Both the position numbers and the translations under genes were made by a program. From Yersinia intermedia (GTDB lineage Bacteria; Pseudomonadota; Gammaproteobacteria; Enterobacterales; Enterobacteriaceae): a stretch of DNA of 64,000 nucleotides. The stretch covers positions 806,001 to 870,000 of the forward strand of contig NZ_LR134116.1 of NCBI RefSeq assembly GCF_900635455.1, written 5' to 3'. Below, in pieces: positions 9,240-17,761 of this stretch (position 1 is its first letter; every line of letters begins with the position of its first letter). The notes under the pieces were generated by a model. That model saw nothing but the letters and a program-made list of their open reading frames with translations. It did no database searches and was not told the origin of the DNA.

Positions 9240-9815
9240 ATGTTTGGAATCATCGATATACAAGAACAGGGAAGTAATGCAATTGAAACAACAAATAGTG
9301 TTTTTAGTCAAGCTGGATTGCCTTTAATCATTTCGCGAATGACTCATCAGGACTTGATATGTTGCATTAATCGTTCCCGAAATAGCATTAATCCTCTTGA
9401 ATGGCGAAACATTCAAACTGATCTTAATAGAAGTGATGGATATAATTTTTGTTTTAAACTTGCTGTTGAAGATGAGGAGCTCAATCCTGTACCTGAGCGA
9501 CCGGAGGGGGGATGTGCATGTTGGTATAATGAGTTATCCCAAAAAGTCACCATAGAAATGATCCAGAGTTTTGATGACTATGATGGCCCCCTTGACGGCA
9601 AAATGATGATTTATTCCTTGGTAACATTGATCTTTTTCCTACAAGAGGTTGGTGGTGTTGGCGTATATATTGATCAGCCTGTGAATGATCGAGTATGTGA
9701 TTACTATATGAATGTTTTAAAATTTGAAGATGTATCAGGGACTCGAACTTTACTATACCGTTCTATTGAGGAGCTAGTGGCCTGGTATCAGGATCTCGAT
9801 CTTGCAATGTTCTGA
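9240..9815 (+). CDS. Hypothetical protein, 191 aa
   Basis: An acidic, soluble protein of 191 residues with an AAGGA site nine bases before the ATG. The second half (IEMIQSFDDYDGPLDGKMM, then IYSLVTLIFFLQEVGGVGVY and PVNDRVCDYYMNVLKFEDV) has the rhythm of a GNAT-like fold: a long helix, then a strand, then a DYYxxxLxF motif. I see no convincing acetyl-CoA loop, so the function remains open. The region is AT-rich compared with the ICE backbone. It may be cargo of the element; neighbours give no clue. Confidence 0.6.
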   Translation: MFGIIDIQEQGSNAIETTNSVFSQAGLPLIISRMTHQDLICCINRSRNSINPLEWRNIQTDLNRSDGYNFCFKLAVEDEELNPVPERPEGGCACWYNELSQKVTIEMIQSFDDYDGPLDGKMMIYSLVTLIFFLQEVGGVGVYIDQPVNDRVCDYYMNVLKFEDVSGTRTLLYRSIEELVAWYQDLDLAMF

Positions 9816-9898
9816 CCTGAGTGTGAATGAAGCACCATTGATATCGTATGTAAAATAAGCAATAATCAAAGCAGGCATCATTGATGCGGAGGATAAAA

Positions 9899-10099
9899 AT
9901 GAAATCAAGATCACAGCACAATGAAACGGTTCACCCGGAGAGGAACGTTTCGGTGACAGCGAAAGAGACAGATAAGCCCCTTTCCATGTCGAAAGAGCAA
10001 CTGATTCAAGTCATGGTTGCTGCTGTACCGCGAGTGCGCAAAATGCCGAAGGCCCCTAAGGGCGAAGCTGCAGGCAAAAAAGCGATCATCTACGGATAA
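9899..10099 (+). CDS. Small basic hypothetical protein
   Basis: A 66-residue protein with a strong GGAGG site six bases before the ATG at 9899; an in-frame ATG at 9881 has no such site. It is rich in Lys, Arg and Pro, with the middle segment MSKEQLIQVMVAAVPRVRKM forming a likely amphipathic helix. I recognise no family. Its good ribosome site and codon use like the ICE backbone suggest a real gene. Confidence 0.55.
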   Translation: MKSRSQHNETVHPERNVSVTAKETDKPLSMSKEQLIQVMVAAVPRVRKMPKAPKGEAAGKKAIIYG

Positions 10100-10239
10100 A
10101 AAGGCGACTCTTATGGTTGCTTCAGGTAATTTCCGCCCATTGGTGATTCTTCTGTAATAATCGAAAACTGTAAATATATCTTGTTTACGACGGGATATAT
10201 TTACGAACTTCTTTTGAGGATTTCTGGTCGATTAAGTTC

Positions 10240-10380
10240 AGCACGTTATCCATCAAATCCATCATGAGGTGGAGCCAGTGAGTTAGCCCCCATCAAAGGG
10301 GCAGACGAGCGGGAGCGATTCCAGGACGGAACAAGTCCTGGAACACCGATTGTGGAGTTGTGGATAACATTTAGTGATAG
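10240..10380. other. Hairpin-rich intergenic region
   Basis: Between 10100 and 10383 there is no convincing gene. A perfect 9-bp stem (10319-10327 with 10335-10343, loop of seven) and a short CCCC/GGGG hairpin near 10290 suggest a structured transcript or binding region left over from the ICE backbone. No T-run follows, so it is not a standard terminator. Confidence 0.35.
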
Positions 10381-10383
10381 CAG

Positions 10384-11049
10384 CTATTTATTATCTTTCT
10401 TTAAACTTAATGCTAACTCGGTGAGTGTTATCATACGCTCGTAGCGAGCTAATGTATGATGCAATGTTATAGATACAAGCATCAATCCAATATAGCTATA
10501 AGCGATGATAGAGGGCCATTGACTTTGGCTATCTATTTTAAATGTCATACCTAGTATGGCCAGTATCCCTGGAAATATCCCCAGTTTCTCAATAGGGCCA
10601 ACTATGATTTGCATTCTTTTTTCAAGAAAACTTTTCTCATGTTTTATCTCCATTAGTCCAAATTCTAACTCTCTAATACTCAATTCTAATAATTTGGGAA
10701 GTTTCTGGTAATCAACAATACTCTGTTTTTTTACGTTTGTATTTATTGCATGATTGAACGGAAGAGCAAACGATTTATATGTGCCATTTCTGTTTTTATA
10801 TAAATCAATGAAAGGTATTAGAAATATGGTGAAATATGATAAAACTAATAATAATATAGATACTGATAGTATAAATTCGCTTTTAATTAATTTTGAGATA
10901 AAAAGAGTAAGCAATGCTAAGGTTATAGATATGGCTATTATTAATAAAGAGTTTCGTTGTAATCTATCAGATAATTTTTTTTGCTTTCTATTTTTCTTTT
11001 TTTCCAAAATCTCTATTGATTTTATAATGTTCATATATCTTAATGCCAT
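10384..11049 (-). CDS. Predicted four-helix membrane protein, unknown
   Basis: A 221-residue protein on the minus strand, start at 11049 with AAGGA eight bases upstream. Two hydrophobic helices lie near residues 33-52 and 59-80, followed by a soluble, charged stretch (about 85-150, with ELSIRELEFGLMEIKHEKSFLEKRM, partly coiled-coil-like), then two more hydrophobic helices near 155-172 and 180-200. The N-terminus is strongly basic. It is AT-rich and unlike its neighbours, which suggests acquired cargo. No family is recognised. Confidence 0.6.
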   Translation of the reverse strand: MALRYMNIIKSIEILEKKKNRKQKKLSDRLQRNSLLIIAISITLALLTLFISKLIKSEFILSVSILLLVLSYFTIFLIPFIDLYKNRNGTYKSFALPFNHAINTNVKKQSIVDYQKLPKLLELSIRELEFGLMEIKHEKSFLEKRMQIIVGPIEKLGIFPGILAILGMTFKIDSQSQWPSIIAYSYIGLMLVSITLHHTLARYERMITLTELALSLKKDNK

Positions 11050-11140
11050 GTCATAGTCCTTTTTATTTGGTGAAGGCTATCAGAATACATTTCCATTACC
11101 TTCCAGTGCTTGCCGAATATAACAATGGTGATTATCATAT

Positions 11141-11315
11141 TCAACGTTGGACCGTTGTCATCGACAACACCCTATGCATTCATGCTCTGTAAGGATGCGC
11201 CGAAAGGTGAGCAAGCCCGAGTTGCCCAGACCTGAAATGCAACACTTTAGAGCGGTAACCCCCCTGAACCTTTGAGAGCGGGGATCGCAGGATCACTGCG
11301 GTGAAGGTATCCTTA
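11141..11315 (+). repeat. ICE leader repeat, copy A
   Basis: About 175 bases closely similar to 23563-23735. Shared landmarks are a short hairpin GTTGTC/GACAAC, the phrase GACCTGAAATGCAACACTTT, and GGTAACCCCCCTGAACCTTTG followed by GCGGGGATCGCAG. It shows no long ORF. Such repeated leaders precede accessory gene blocks in SPI-7-type elements, by analogy; whether it is a promoter region or an RNA is not known. Confidence 0.5.
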
Positions 11316-11379
11316 TCCCTCAATAAATAGCTTCTACTGATTAGTAGAGCAACTATATCAATGGGCCTATGCCCAACAA

Positions 11380-11910
11380 TCTCGGCAACATTTGCGGCTC
11401 TCTGCTATGCCAATTGGAACATTTGGCATCTGCCAGAGCAGCATTTGGTGCGAGATATGAGCAGCGCGTCACTTGTGTGATTGCGAAGCATATACCAAGT
11501 GACGCGCGCAGCGCATAACGGACAAACCCGCTTAATTCGGGCATCAACGACGTCTGCTACGCTCTGACTGACATGTAGTGCCTTGGCCGAACCTTGGGCT
11601 ACGGAACATTCAGAACAGTAAGTAGGCATTTTTAAACAACTGCGTCATAAATGCGGGATAACCCGAGAAAGACGCCTATTTAATAGAGAAAGGAGAAAAT
11701 CGACTCGGTAACGATGGCAGCGTCAGTGAAAGCTGACGGATGGAGGTGACCTGGCAATTGTCAGGAACCGGTGCAAACCGCAAGCAGCTCAGCGAGCTGT
11801 GGATACCTCATAAGAACTTAACATTTTGCCACCCCGATGTGCAGTTATCAGTCGAGCCGCAGGAAGCGTAAATCAAACCGTGACATCGGGGCCGAGGTGT
11901 ACACCCTGTA
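11380..11910 (+). ncRNA. Candidate structured RNA region upstream of recombinase copy 1
   Basis: There is no convincing gene here, but several strong inverted repeats: a perfect 12-bp pair at 11464-11475 and 11496-11507; ATGCCAA with TTGGCAT at about 11407-11429; CAGCTC/GAGCTG at about 11787-11801; and a perfect 9-bp closing stem at 11832-11840 with 11883-11891 around a roughly 42-base interior. The region ends about 50 bases before the recombinase start. It could be a folded leader RNA or the recombinase target site. Minus-strand ORFs in it lack ribosome sites. Confidence 0.4.
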
Positions 11911-11943
11911 CTGAACATTTTTATGGATGAAAAGGGGAGGGGG

Positions 11944-12855
11944 ATGTCGAGAGCTAATAAGCAGTTAAGTAAACAATTAATCACATTGGCACGCAAATCG
12001 GGGGGGAGTTTTAAAACTGTTGCTGATCGCGCCAGAATAGCATCTCGATTAGCAGTAACTATGTTGAAGTTGAATATTCAGATCCGCGATGTGAATAATA
12101 TAAAAACAAGCCATATAGAAATATATATAAAGAATCGCCAGTTAAACAATATATCAAAACGAACAATGCAAAATGAAATGGCCGCGATTAGGGCGATATT
12201 TAACACTGCGGGGAGAACTAAACTCGCCGATCCGGATCATGAACGATTAAGTAATTCAGCCCTTGGGCTGTCAGGTGCTAGCCGTGAGGGTGCAAAAGTC
12301 GCTATTTCGAACGAACGCTATCACGCAGTACTCCTACATATACATTATAAAGACGAAGGGGTTGCCGCCGCAATGCAATTAGCTCGACATTTAGGGCTAA
12401 GAACAGAAGAAACGGTTCAATCAGCCAAATCACTAAAAACCTGGCAGCGGGCATTACAGCGAGGTGATGAACGCATACGGGTTGTATTTGGAACGAAAGG
12501 TGGACGCCCGAGGGACACCACGGTTGTGGATCGCGATACAGTTATTCGTGTAGTTAATGAAGCGATTAAATATGCTGATAGAAATAATGGGCGTTTAATA
12601 GATAAGCCTAATTTGCACTCTGCGATTGATCGGTATCGAAATATTCTCAAAGGGGCAGGGTTAACGGGAAAGGAATCCCCACATAGTTTGCGCTATGCCT
12701 ATTCCAGAGACGCTACGGAATATCATATGAATAAAGGATTGAGCCGCAAAGAAGCTGAAGCAATGGTCTCAATGGATTTAGGGCATGGGGATGGACGCGG
12801 GCATTATGTTGCCAGGGTTTATAATAGAGTGGGTGATGATAAAGTTGAGTCTTGA
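11944..12855 (+). CDS. Tyrosine recombinase (integrase-domain protein), copy 1
   Basis: Site-specific recombinase of the integrase-domain family carried within SPI-7-like elements. I place the start at the ATG at 11944 after GGGAGGGGG, giving 303 residues. The N-terminal half (SKQLITLARKSGGSFKTVADR) is a SAM-like core-binding domain. The catalytic half has GLRTEETV (first Arg), PHSLRYAYS (His-x-x-Arg), LGHGDG (His) and VARVYNR (Tyr nucleophile). From 12166 to 12788 it is base-for-base identical to the second copy at 22810-23432. The C-terminus (VGDDKVES) differs from that copy. It is followed by insertion-sequence debris. Confidence 0.85.
   Translation: MSRANKQLSKQLITLARKSGGSFKTVADRARIASRLAVTMLKLNIQIRDVNNIKTSHIEIYIKNRQLNNISKRTMQNEMAAIRAIFNTAGRTKLADPDHERLSNSALGLSGASREGAKVAISNERYHAVLLHIHYKDEGVAAAMQLARHLGLRTEETVQSAKSLKTWQRALQRGDERIRVVFGTKGGRPRDTTVVDRDTVIRVVNEAIKYADRNNGRLIDKPNLHSAIDRYRNILKGAGLTGKESPHSLRYAYSRDATEYHMNKGLSRKEAEAMVSMDLGHGDGRGHYVARVYNRVGDDKVES
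12166..12830 (+). repeat. Recombinase direct repeat, left copy
   Basis: Bases 12166-12788 are identical to 22810-23432; two mismatches (12789 and 12819) occur before the match ends at 12830. The offset is a constant 10644 bases with no gaps. Upstream of 12166 the two genes are still homologous but clearly diverged, so the edge of identity is sharp. This is a large direct repeat flanking the radical SAM operon. Confidence 0.95.
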
Positions 12856-13012
12856 CAGTGTGAATGGCGAAGCATTTTTCAGAAAGGTGTTGAACGTGAG
12901 TATTACGTTTGATTGGCTGCCAACTCATTGGATGTATAACTTTTTTAGTGGTAACAGCGTGACCTGTGATGATATGAGGCAGGCACTAGATCCCCGGCAG
13001 ATCTAAGATTTT

Positions 13013-13310
13013 GATGGCGTCGGAATGGCGGTTATCTCATTACTTTTGCTCTGCGTTTTCATCTGCCCCAGATCAACTGCTGGCGGAAGGACTGAGCATA
13101 TGAATGGTGCTGAAACGATCATTTGGGGTGTAGGTGCCTCGTAAAGTTTTACCACCGATGGCTACGATTTCACCTTCGGTCAGGCGGGTACAGCACGTAT
13201 CCAGGCCAAAAACGCTCACGGAATACTCGCGGCTTAATAGCTGCGATCAAACTGGCAAAGGTACAATCTAACCGGATACCATTATCGGACAGCTTTTGCT
13301 TGAGAAACTA
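13013..13310 (-). pseudogene. ISAs1-family (H-repeat) transposase remnant
   Basis: Read on the minus strand in shifting frames, the sequence gives EGEIVAIGGKTLRG and then an IHMLS...QMKTEQKSNEITAIP-like stretch, the conserved core of ISAs1/H-repeat DDE transposases, which are about 370 residues long. Frameshifts and stops break it throughout and both ends are missing. It is dead DNA between recombinase copy 1 and the next gene. Confidence 0.7.
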
Positions 13311-13652
13311 GTCATTGTGTCCCATGACATACATTACGAATGTCAATCCAACTGTGGGCTCTGGAGATAACCTCACAAAGAGTACCAAACAAAATATCAA
13401 ACGAAGGATAATCGATTTTCGCATTCTGTTGGTTGTCCTGGATGAGACAGAAATACTGCTTGATGGTTCTATATCCATGGCTATGCCCTCAAAAAGCGAG
13501 CATAAGATCACCGACGGATCCGCAGGTCAATTGCGCCCTAGTTTTGGGTGTAAAAACGTCCATGATCTTGCTTTGAGTTTGCTTCAGATCATATACCACT
13601 ATCATTTACTGTGTTTACATACAGCGTTATGTTTCTCTTAGGTATTAGTTAT

Positions 13653-14111
13653 ATGGATAACCATCAACTTGCACAGTTCATTGTCGCCGCAAAAAAAGCC
13701 ACCTATGCATCACAAGATGATAATTTTTCTCTGCGCCCTCTATTGCCGGGATCAAAGTATTTGGCTTTTGGACGACCACCATTCTTCTATTGTGACACAT
13801 ACTTTGGGATGAATGACTTTGCCGGACAAGAAGTTGTTTACTATCAAAATGTCCCTGTTTGGTCTATGTATTATAGAGGGGGGGTGATTTCTGCTGAAAA
13901 TATGTCTAGTATCTATGCTTTTTTGAGAAAAGCGCTGATGACAGTACCTTTATCTGCTCCTTTTCGAGGAACAACCTCTCTATGTGAAGGGGAACTTCAG
14001 TATGTTAATAATTACGTTGGGGAAATTCGAAACTTTAGTGGTGAGGAATACATATATCAGAGTACAGATTTGGTCTACCGTCTGACCTATATAGGTGGCC
14101 TGCTTTCCTGA
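13653..14111 (+). CDS. DUF5680-like protein
   Basis: A 152-residue soluble protein; I start it at the ATG at 13653 because the family begins close to the phrase FIVAAKKATYAS. Conserved-looking features are LLPGSKYLAF, YCDTYFGMNDFAGQEVVYY and PVWSMYYRGG, a pattern of small stand-alone proteins annotated as DUF5680. The function of that family is unknown to me. It is isolated between two insertion-sequence remnants, with no operon partner, and AT-rich like other cargo. No clear ribosome site is seen. Confidence 0.6.
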   Translation: MDNHQLAQFIVAAKKATYASQDDNFSLRPLLPGSKYLAFGRPPFFYCDTYFGMNDFAGQEVVYYQNVPVWSMYYRGGVISAENMSSIYAFLRKALMTVPLSAPFRGTTSLCEGELQYVNNYVGEIRNFSGEEYIYQSTDLVYRLTYIGGLLS

Positions 14112-14253
14112 AATTATTTTATACAGGAATTGCATCATCCCTCGTACTATTTTTGATGAAAATATATGTTCATCCCCTTAAGAATCCTAAGGGAATTTAT
14201 ATAGAGGGATTGATGATCTTATTTTTTAAATAACTAATTCAATAAAACACTCT

Positions 14254-14790
14254 TATGCTTGCTCGTTCATTACTCCAAGATTTCTTTGAAAGTATACTGC
14301 ACTTCTGCACTGTTATCGGCAGAAGGCACTTACCTATACCACTAGTGCGGTTATCTGCGGAACTCTGCTGACTCTTTCATATATTGGCCGCTATTTACCG
14401 GGATGGGCCAGCGTAAAACATAAAATCAAGTGTGTTGATCGCCTTTTGGGTAATCTTCATTTGCATAATTGAGTTACCTTTCTTTTTTTAAAGAACCATA
14501 CGACATATAGCCTGTAATATGCTGTGTGATTCTAAATGCCATTACAGTTGACGATTTGGTTTTTTTTTAACTAGACTGGAATCGTGCACTCGCAACTTTC
14601 GCCTGTGTTCAACCTTGAGGTTCGTAGCTGGTAACCCTTATAGCTTAAGGCTAAGTGGGACACTATTGAGCTGCATTATCCCATCGTACAGCTAGGTAAT
14701 GCTGCTATTCACGAATTTTTTCTTTACTTGCTTTCCAAATTTTTAAATCTCGAAACAGAAATACTCATTATTGCTAATGTTGGTTTTGGC
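14254..14790 (+). pseudogene. IS4/IS10-type transposase remnant
   Basis: Plus-strand frames give MLARSLLQDFF, then after a frameshift LHCYRQKALTYTTSAVI, YIGRYLPGWASVKHKIKCVD and RLLGNLHLHN, which matches the N-terminal part of IS10-like DDE transposases. Near 14735-14790 a further fragment, LNLETEILIIANVGFGM, matches the region before the second catalytic Asp, which here is Asn. Many stops and frameshifts separate the pieces. The element is dead and incomplete. Confidence 0.6.
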
Positions 14791-14864
14791 ATGTAAGTCA
14801 CCTAAGATGGAGAGCTTACTCACTTACTACTGTATCAACTATTGCTGTGTAAGAGCAGTCCAGT

Positions 14865-15087
14865 TTATCGGTAATACGTTTCAGTTCCTTCCAGAGTTGG
14901 CGGATCTTTGATTAGATTTTAGTGATTGATAAATAGGGCCGGATTTTTTACCCAAGTCTAGAGACTGTGTGGTTGTATCAAGACGGGTTGCGACGCTTAC
15001 AATGGAATGACGATGATCAGCAACCGGCCTAACCGCTTCAGTTTTTAATTCTTCGGGATAACCTTTACCGCTCATTGGTACCCTCAT
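14865..15087 (-). pseudogene. IS3-family orfA remnant
   Basis: The minus-strand ORF from 15087 reads MSGKGYPEELKTEAVRPVAD and VATRLDTTTQSLDLGKKSGP, the helix-turn-helix N-terminus of IS3-family OrfA proteins. After the break near 14890 a KELKRITDKL-like stretch in another frame matches the following leucine-zipper region. The rest of orfA and all of orfB are missing. It lies just upstream of the promoter region of the radical SAM operon. Confidence 0.65.
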
Positions 15088-15306
15088 TTAAGCTATCTAA
15101 AATGACTCTGAGGAGTCTACCAAACCCGTTGCAACTTATGAATAATTAAAATATTTTATCCTTTGTAAGGCCTGCCAGATTTAGGTATTTTACCTATATT
15201 CAGCTTAACTCTAATTTTACAAGATTTAATTCTTAATTTTTATGTTATGTCGGTTAAATATTCTCTTGTTGTTTTGTGTCAATGTTTACTGTTTCTTAAG
15301 TATATG

Positions 15307-15347
15307 TTGATCCAAATCAATAATAAGTATTGCTTAAGTGATCTAAA
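15307..15347 (+). promoter_or_regulatory. FNR box with class II promoter
   Basis: TTGATCCAAATCAA at 15307-15320 matches the FNR consensus (TTGAT, four bases, ATCAA) at all ten defined positions. A -10-like TCTAAA sits at 15342-15347, about 28.5 bases from the box centre; 29.5 is ideal for an FNR site centred at -41.5. This predicts a start near 15354 and a leader of about 90 bases. Oxygen-responsive activation fits an operon of Fe-S and radical SAM enzymes. It is a prediction from pattern only. Confidence 0.65.
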
Positions 15348-15445
15348 AATATCCATGACACTACTGTCAGATGATAGGCAGCAAAAACACATTGTAAATT
15401 AATCAGTATTTAAAATGACAAAATATTATGACAAGGATTGTGTAC

Positions 15446-16561
15446 ATGGATATCAAAAAAAGAAAAGTAGATGTTATCTTCAATACTACTTTGGTTTGCC
15501 CGTGGGATTGTGAAATTTGTTGTGTGGATGCGGTTCATGTAGGTAAGGTTGGGAATGATATATTTATAAAACACAATAACTTGGAAGTTATTGAAACTTT
15601 TCCAGATGATATGTCTGACATGAGTATTTATGAGCAGGCAGCGATGAGAAGAGTAGAACGTGGTGAGGAGTTGTCTCTGGAGGATAAAAAGAAAATCATA
15701 GATAATTTATCAGGATATGATGCAAAGATTGATATTTCTGGAGGCGATGCACTAGTTTTAAAAGATAACTTTGATTTACTTGGTTATGCATCTGAGAAAT
15801 TGGGGAAAAATAATGTTACTTTGACTGCTACTGGGTTAGGTACATCTAAGGTGGATATAAAACAAGTTGCAGAACTCATATCTGAATATAATTTCACATT
15901 TGATGCCGCATCATTAAAGGATATTGCAAATAGACCAAATGGTTATTCAATGGGTAATCTAAAACGAGCAGGAAGATTCGTAGAATTAGGATGCAAAACA
16001 CGTGCTGAATTACCCTTAACGACAGATATTATATCCAGAGAACACCTCGAGCGTCTTTATTTAAAACTTAATGAATATAATATTGACAAATTGCTTATCA
16101 TGCGACTTTTCCCTGTTGGTAGGGGAACGACAAAAATTGATAAAATTCCAAGTCGTGAAGAGTACTTATTAGCAATAGATATTTTGAAAGAAATGGAGAA
16201 TAAATATCACACTCCAGTTGTTAAACTACAATGTGCGCTTAGAAATATTGTGCCATCTGATGTGGATAAAAATCCATGTGATATGTTGAGTGAGTCATTT
16301 GGTATAACTCCTGATGGAAAATTGCTAGCTTCGCCGTGGGCGTATAGTTGTGGTGGTAAGGTTCTTCACGATTGTTGGGAATTAGGTGATATTGTTCAAA
16401 ATAGGCTGGAAGTATTACTTTCTGGTGATAAAGCACAACGATATTATCGCCGATTAGAAGAAAATAAAGGACATTGCAAATTATTTAGTTTCATCAATTC
16501 AAATAAAATAAATCCTGAAGATAGATTATTTGATTCTGCTGATAAACTCCATTGCAATTAA
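15446..16561 (+). CDS. Radical SAM enzyme, first gene of the cargo operon
   Basis: A 371-residue radical SAM protein. The CX3CX2C cluster motif is at the N-terminus in CPWDCEIC, followed by another Cys; the Gly-rich SAM contact DISGGDAL is near residue 95, and LTATGLGTSK follows in the barrel. The C-terminal part carries more cysteines (NPCDMLSESFGITPDGKLL and YSCGGKVLHDC), like a reduced SPASM/twitch region that may hold an auxiliary cluster and whose GITPDGKL phrase is typical. I chose the ATG at 15446, with AAGGA eight bases upstream; the ATG at 15428 has no such site. Substrate unknown. No precursor peptide gene is evident nearby. Strongly AT-rich. Confidence 0.85.
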   Translation: MDIKKRKVDVIFNTTLVCPWDCEICCVDAVHVGKVGNDIFIKHNNLEVIETFPDDMSDMSIYEQAAMRRVERGEELSLEDKKKIIDNLSGYDAKIDISGGDALVLKDNFDLLGYASEKLGKNNVTLTATGLGTSKVDIKQVAELISEYNFTFDAASLKDIANRPNGYSMGNLKRAGRFVELGCKTRAELPLTTDIISREHLERLYLKLNEYNIDKLLIMRLFPVGRGTTKIDKIPSREEYLLAIDILKEMENKYHTPVVKLQCALRNIVPSDVDKNPCDMLSESFGITPDGKLLASPWAYSCGGKVLHDCWELGDIVQNRLEVLLSGDKAQRYYRRLEENKGHCKLFSFINSNKINPEDRLFDSADKLHCN

Positions 16562-16575
16562 TCAGGATGAATAAT

Positions 16576-17760
16576 ATGAGTCAGAGGCTATTTGTTGATT
16601 TTATGGGCAAAAAACTGTGCAGCCCTATAATTGTTGGTGCGGGGCCAAGCACTAAAAGTTGTAGTGATATTATAGAAGCTGCGAAGTTTGGTGCAGGCGC
16701 TGCCATTATTAAATCCATAGGATGGCATGCAGATGTAGAAAAGACATTAAAAGATAGGAAAAGATATAGATGGATAAAAGGGTATGGTACTTATCTAAAA
16801 TCTACTTATTTATGTGAAATTTTGTCAAAACCTTATGGATGTAATCTAATTAAGGAGGTGAAGAGTTCATCAGATATTCCAATATACGCCTCTGTCTTTT
16901 ATCCCGCACTTTCAAATGAACATGATATAGATAGATGGATTGACCTAGTAAGTGAGGTTTCAAATGCTGGATGTGATGGCGTTCAATTAGATTTTTTTTA
17001 TCTAGATTTAAGAAAACTTAATGATGACGAGGTGTGTTTTTTTGTTGATGCGATAAATAGGATTTGTAGATCCACTCATTTACCTGTCATGCCTAAACTT
17101 AACATCGCGATGGATGATGACTTAATCGAAAATTTGTTGAAAAATAGTTTGTCAGATGCTTATGTATTTATTGACTCTATAAATACAGAGCCATATATAG
17201 ACATTTGGAACAAAGGAGCACCTCTTTTTGATGGACAACTATATAACTCTCAAACTAATAGGTCTGGCAGTGTGGTAGCTGGTGAAGCATTATTACCTTT
17301 TACATTTAATATGACACAGCGATTGTATAGATCGACAGATAAAAACCTATCTGCCGGAGGAGGGCTCGAGCATTGGGAAGATATTATCCGCTGTATAATG
17401 CTTGGTGCTTCAACAGTTCACCTTACATCTATATTAATGCGACGTGGGTTTAAATATATTCGAGATTTGAATTCATCAATTAATAATTATTTAGATAAAC
17501 AACACGTTGAAAAAATAAGCGATATTAGAGGGGTTAGTTATTCGACAAACGCTGGTAATACAATAATACAACAAAAGCCGATTCTCGATATGAGAGCGAT
17601 AATAGATTCATCAAAATGCAATGACTGCGGTGTATGTGAAAGATTTAAAGTTTGTGATTCTTTTTCTGTTAAACCATATGACTTCATAAATAATTGTGAT
17701 GGTTGCACTTACTGTCTTGCTCTTTGCCCACGCAATGCAATTAGCCTGATTGGAGTCTAA
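16576..17760 (+). CDS. Dihydroorotate dehydrogenase-like/ferredoxin fusion (PreA-like)
   Basis: A 394-residue flavoprotein-type enzyme. Residues 1-310 form a dihydroorotate-dehydrogenase-like TIM barrel (CSPIIVGAGPSTKSCSD, GAAIIKSIGW, GCDGVQLDFFYLD, then GGGLEHWEDIIRCIMLGAS, a phosphate-binding FMN loop). The C-terminus carries two cysteine clusters, CNDCGVCERFKVC and CDGCTYCLALCP, as in bacterial-type ferredoxin domains. This layout matches PreA, the pyrimidine-reducing subunit of dihydropyrimidine dehydrogenase, but no PreT partner is present. I infer a reductase or dehydrogenase step acting on the pathway intermediate. The start at 16576 has AGGA upstream. It lies 14 bases after the radical SAM gene. 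Confidence 0.8.
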   Translation: MSQRLFVDFMGKKLCSPIIVGAGPSTKSCSDIIEAAKFGAGAAIIKSIGWHADVEKTLKDRKRYRWIKGYGTYLKSTYLCEILSKPYGCNLIKEVKSSSDIPIYASVFYPALSNEHDIDRWIDLVSEVSNAGCDGVQLDFFYLDLRKLNDDEVCFFVDAINRICRSTHLPVMPKLNIAMDDDLIENLLKNSLSDAYVFIDSINTEPYIDIWNKGAPLFDGQLYNSQTNRSGSVVAGEALLPFTFNMTQRLYRSTDKNLSAGGGLEHWEDIIRCIMLGASTVHLTSILMRRGFKYIRDLNSSINNYLDKQHVEKISDIRGVSYSTNAGNTIIQQKPILDMRAIIDSSKCNDCGVCERFKVCDSFSVKPYDFINNCDGCTYCLALCPRNAISLIGV

Positions 17761-17761
17761 A

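Noticed and set aside
11405..11629. Minus-strand ORF with several CxxC pairs, reminiscent of a small zinc protein
   Set aside because: No ribosome site; it is the reverse of a hairpin-rich region whose inverted repeats explain the sequence better.
12785..13006. ORF overlapping the end of recombinase copy 1
   Set aside because: Its first part is an out-of-frame shadow of the recombinase; the rest has no start signal.
13315..13641. Plus-strand ORF of 108 codons between the ISAs1 remnant and the DUF5680-like gene
   Set aside because: No ribosome site, no recognisable pattern, and it lies in decayed sequence.
15247..15402. A 51-codon ORF just upstream of the first radical SAM gene, which might be a precursor peptide
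   Set aside because: It has no ribosome site, overlaps the FNR box and predicted promoter, and its composition looks like translated intergenic DNA.
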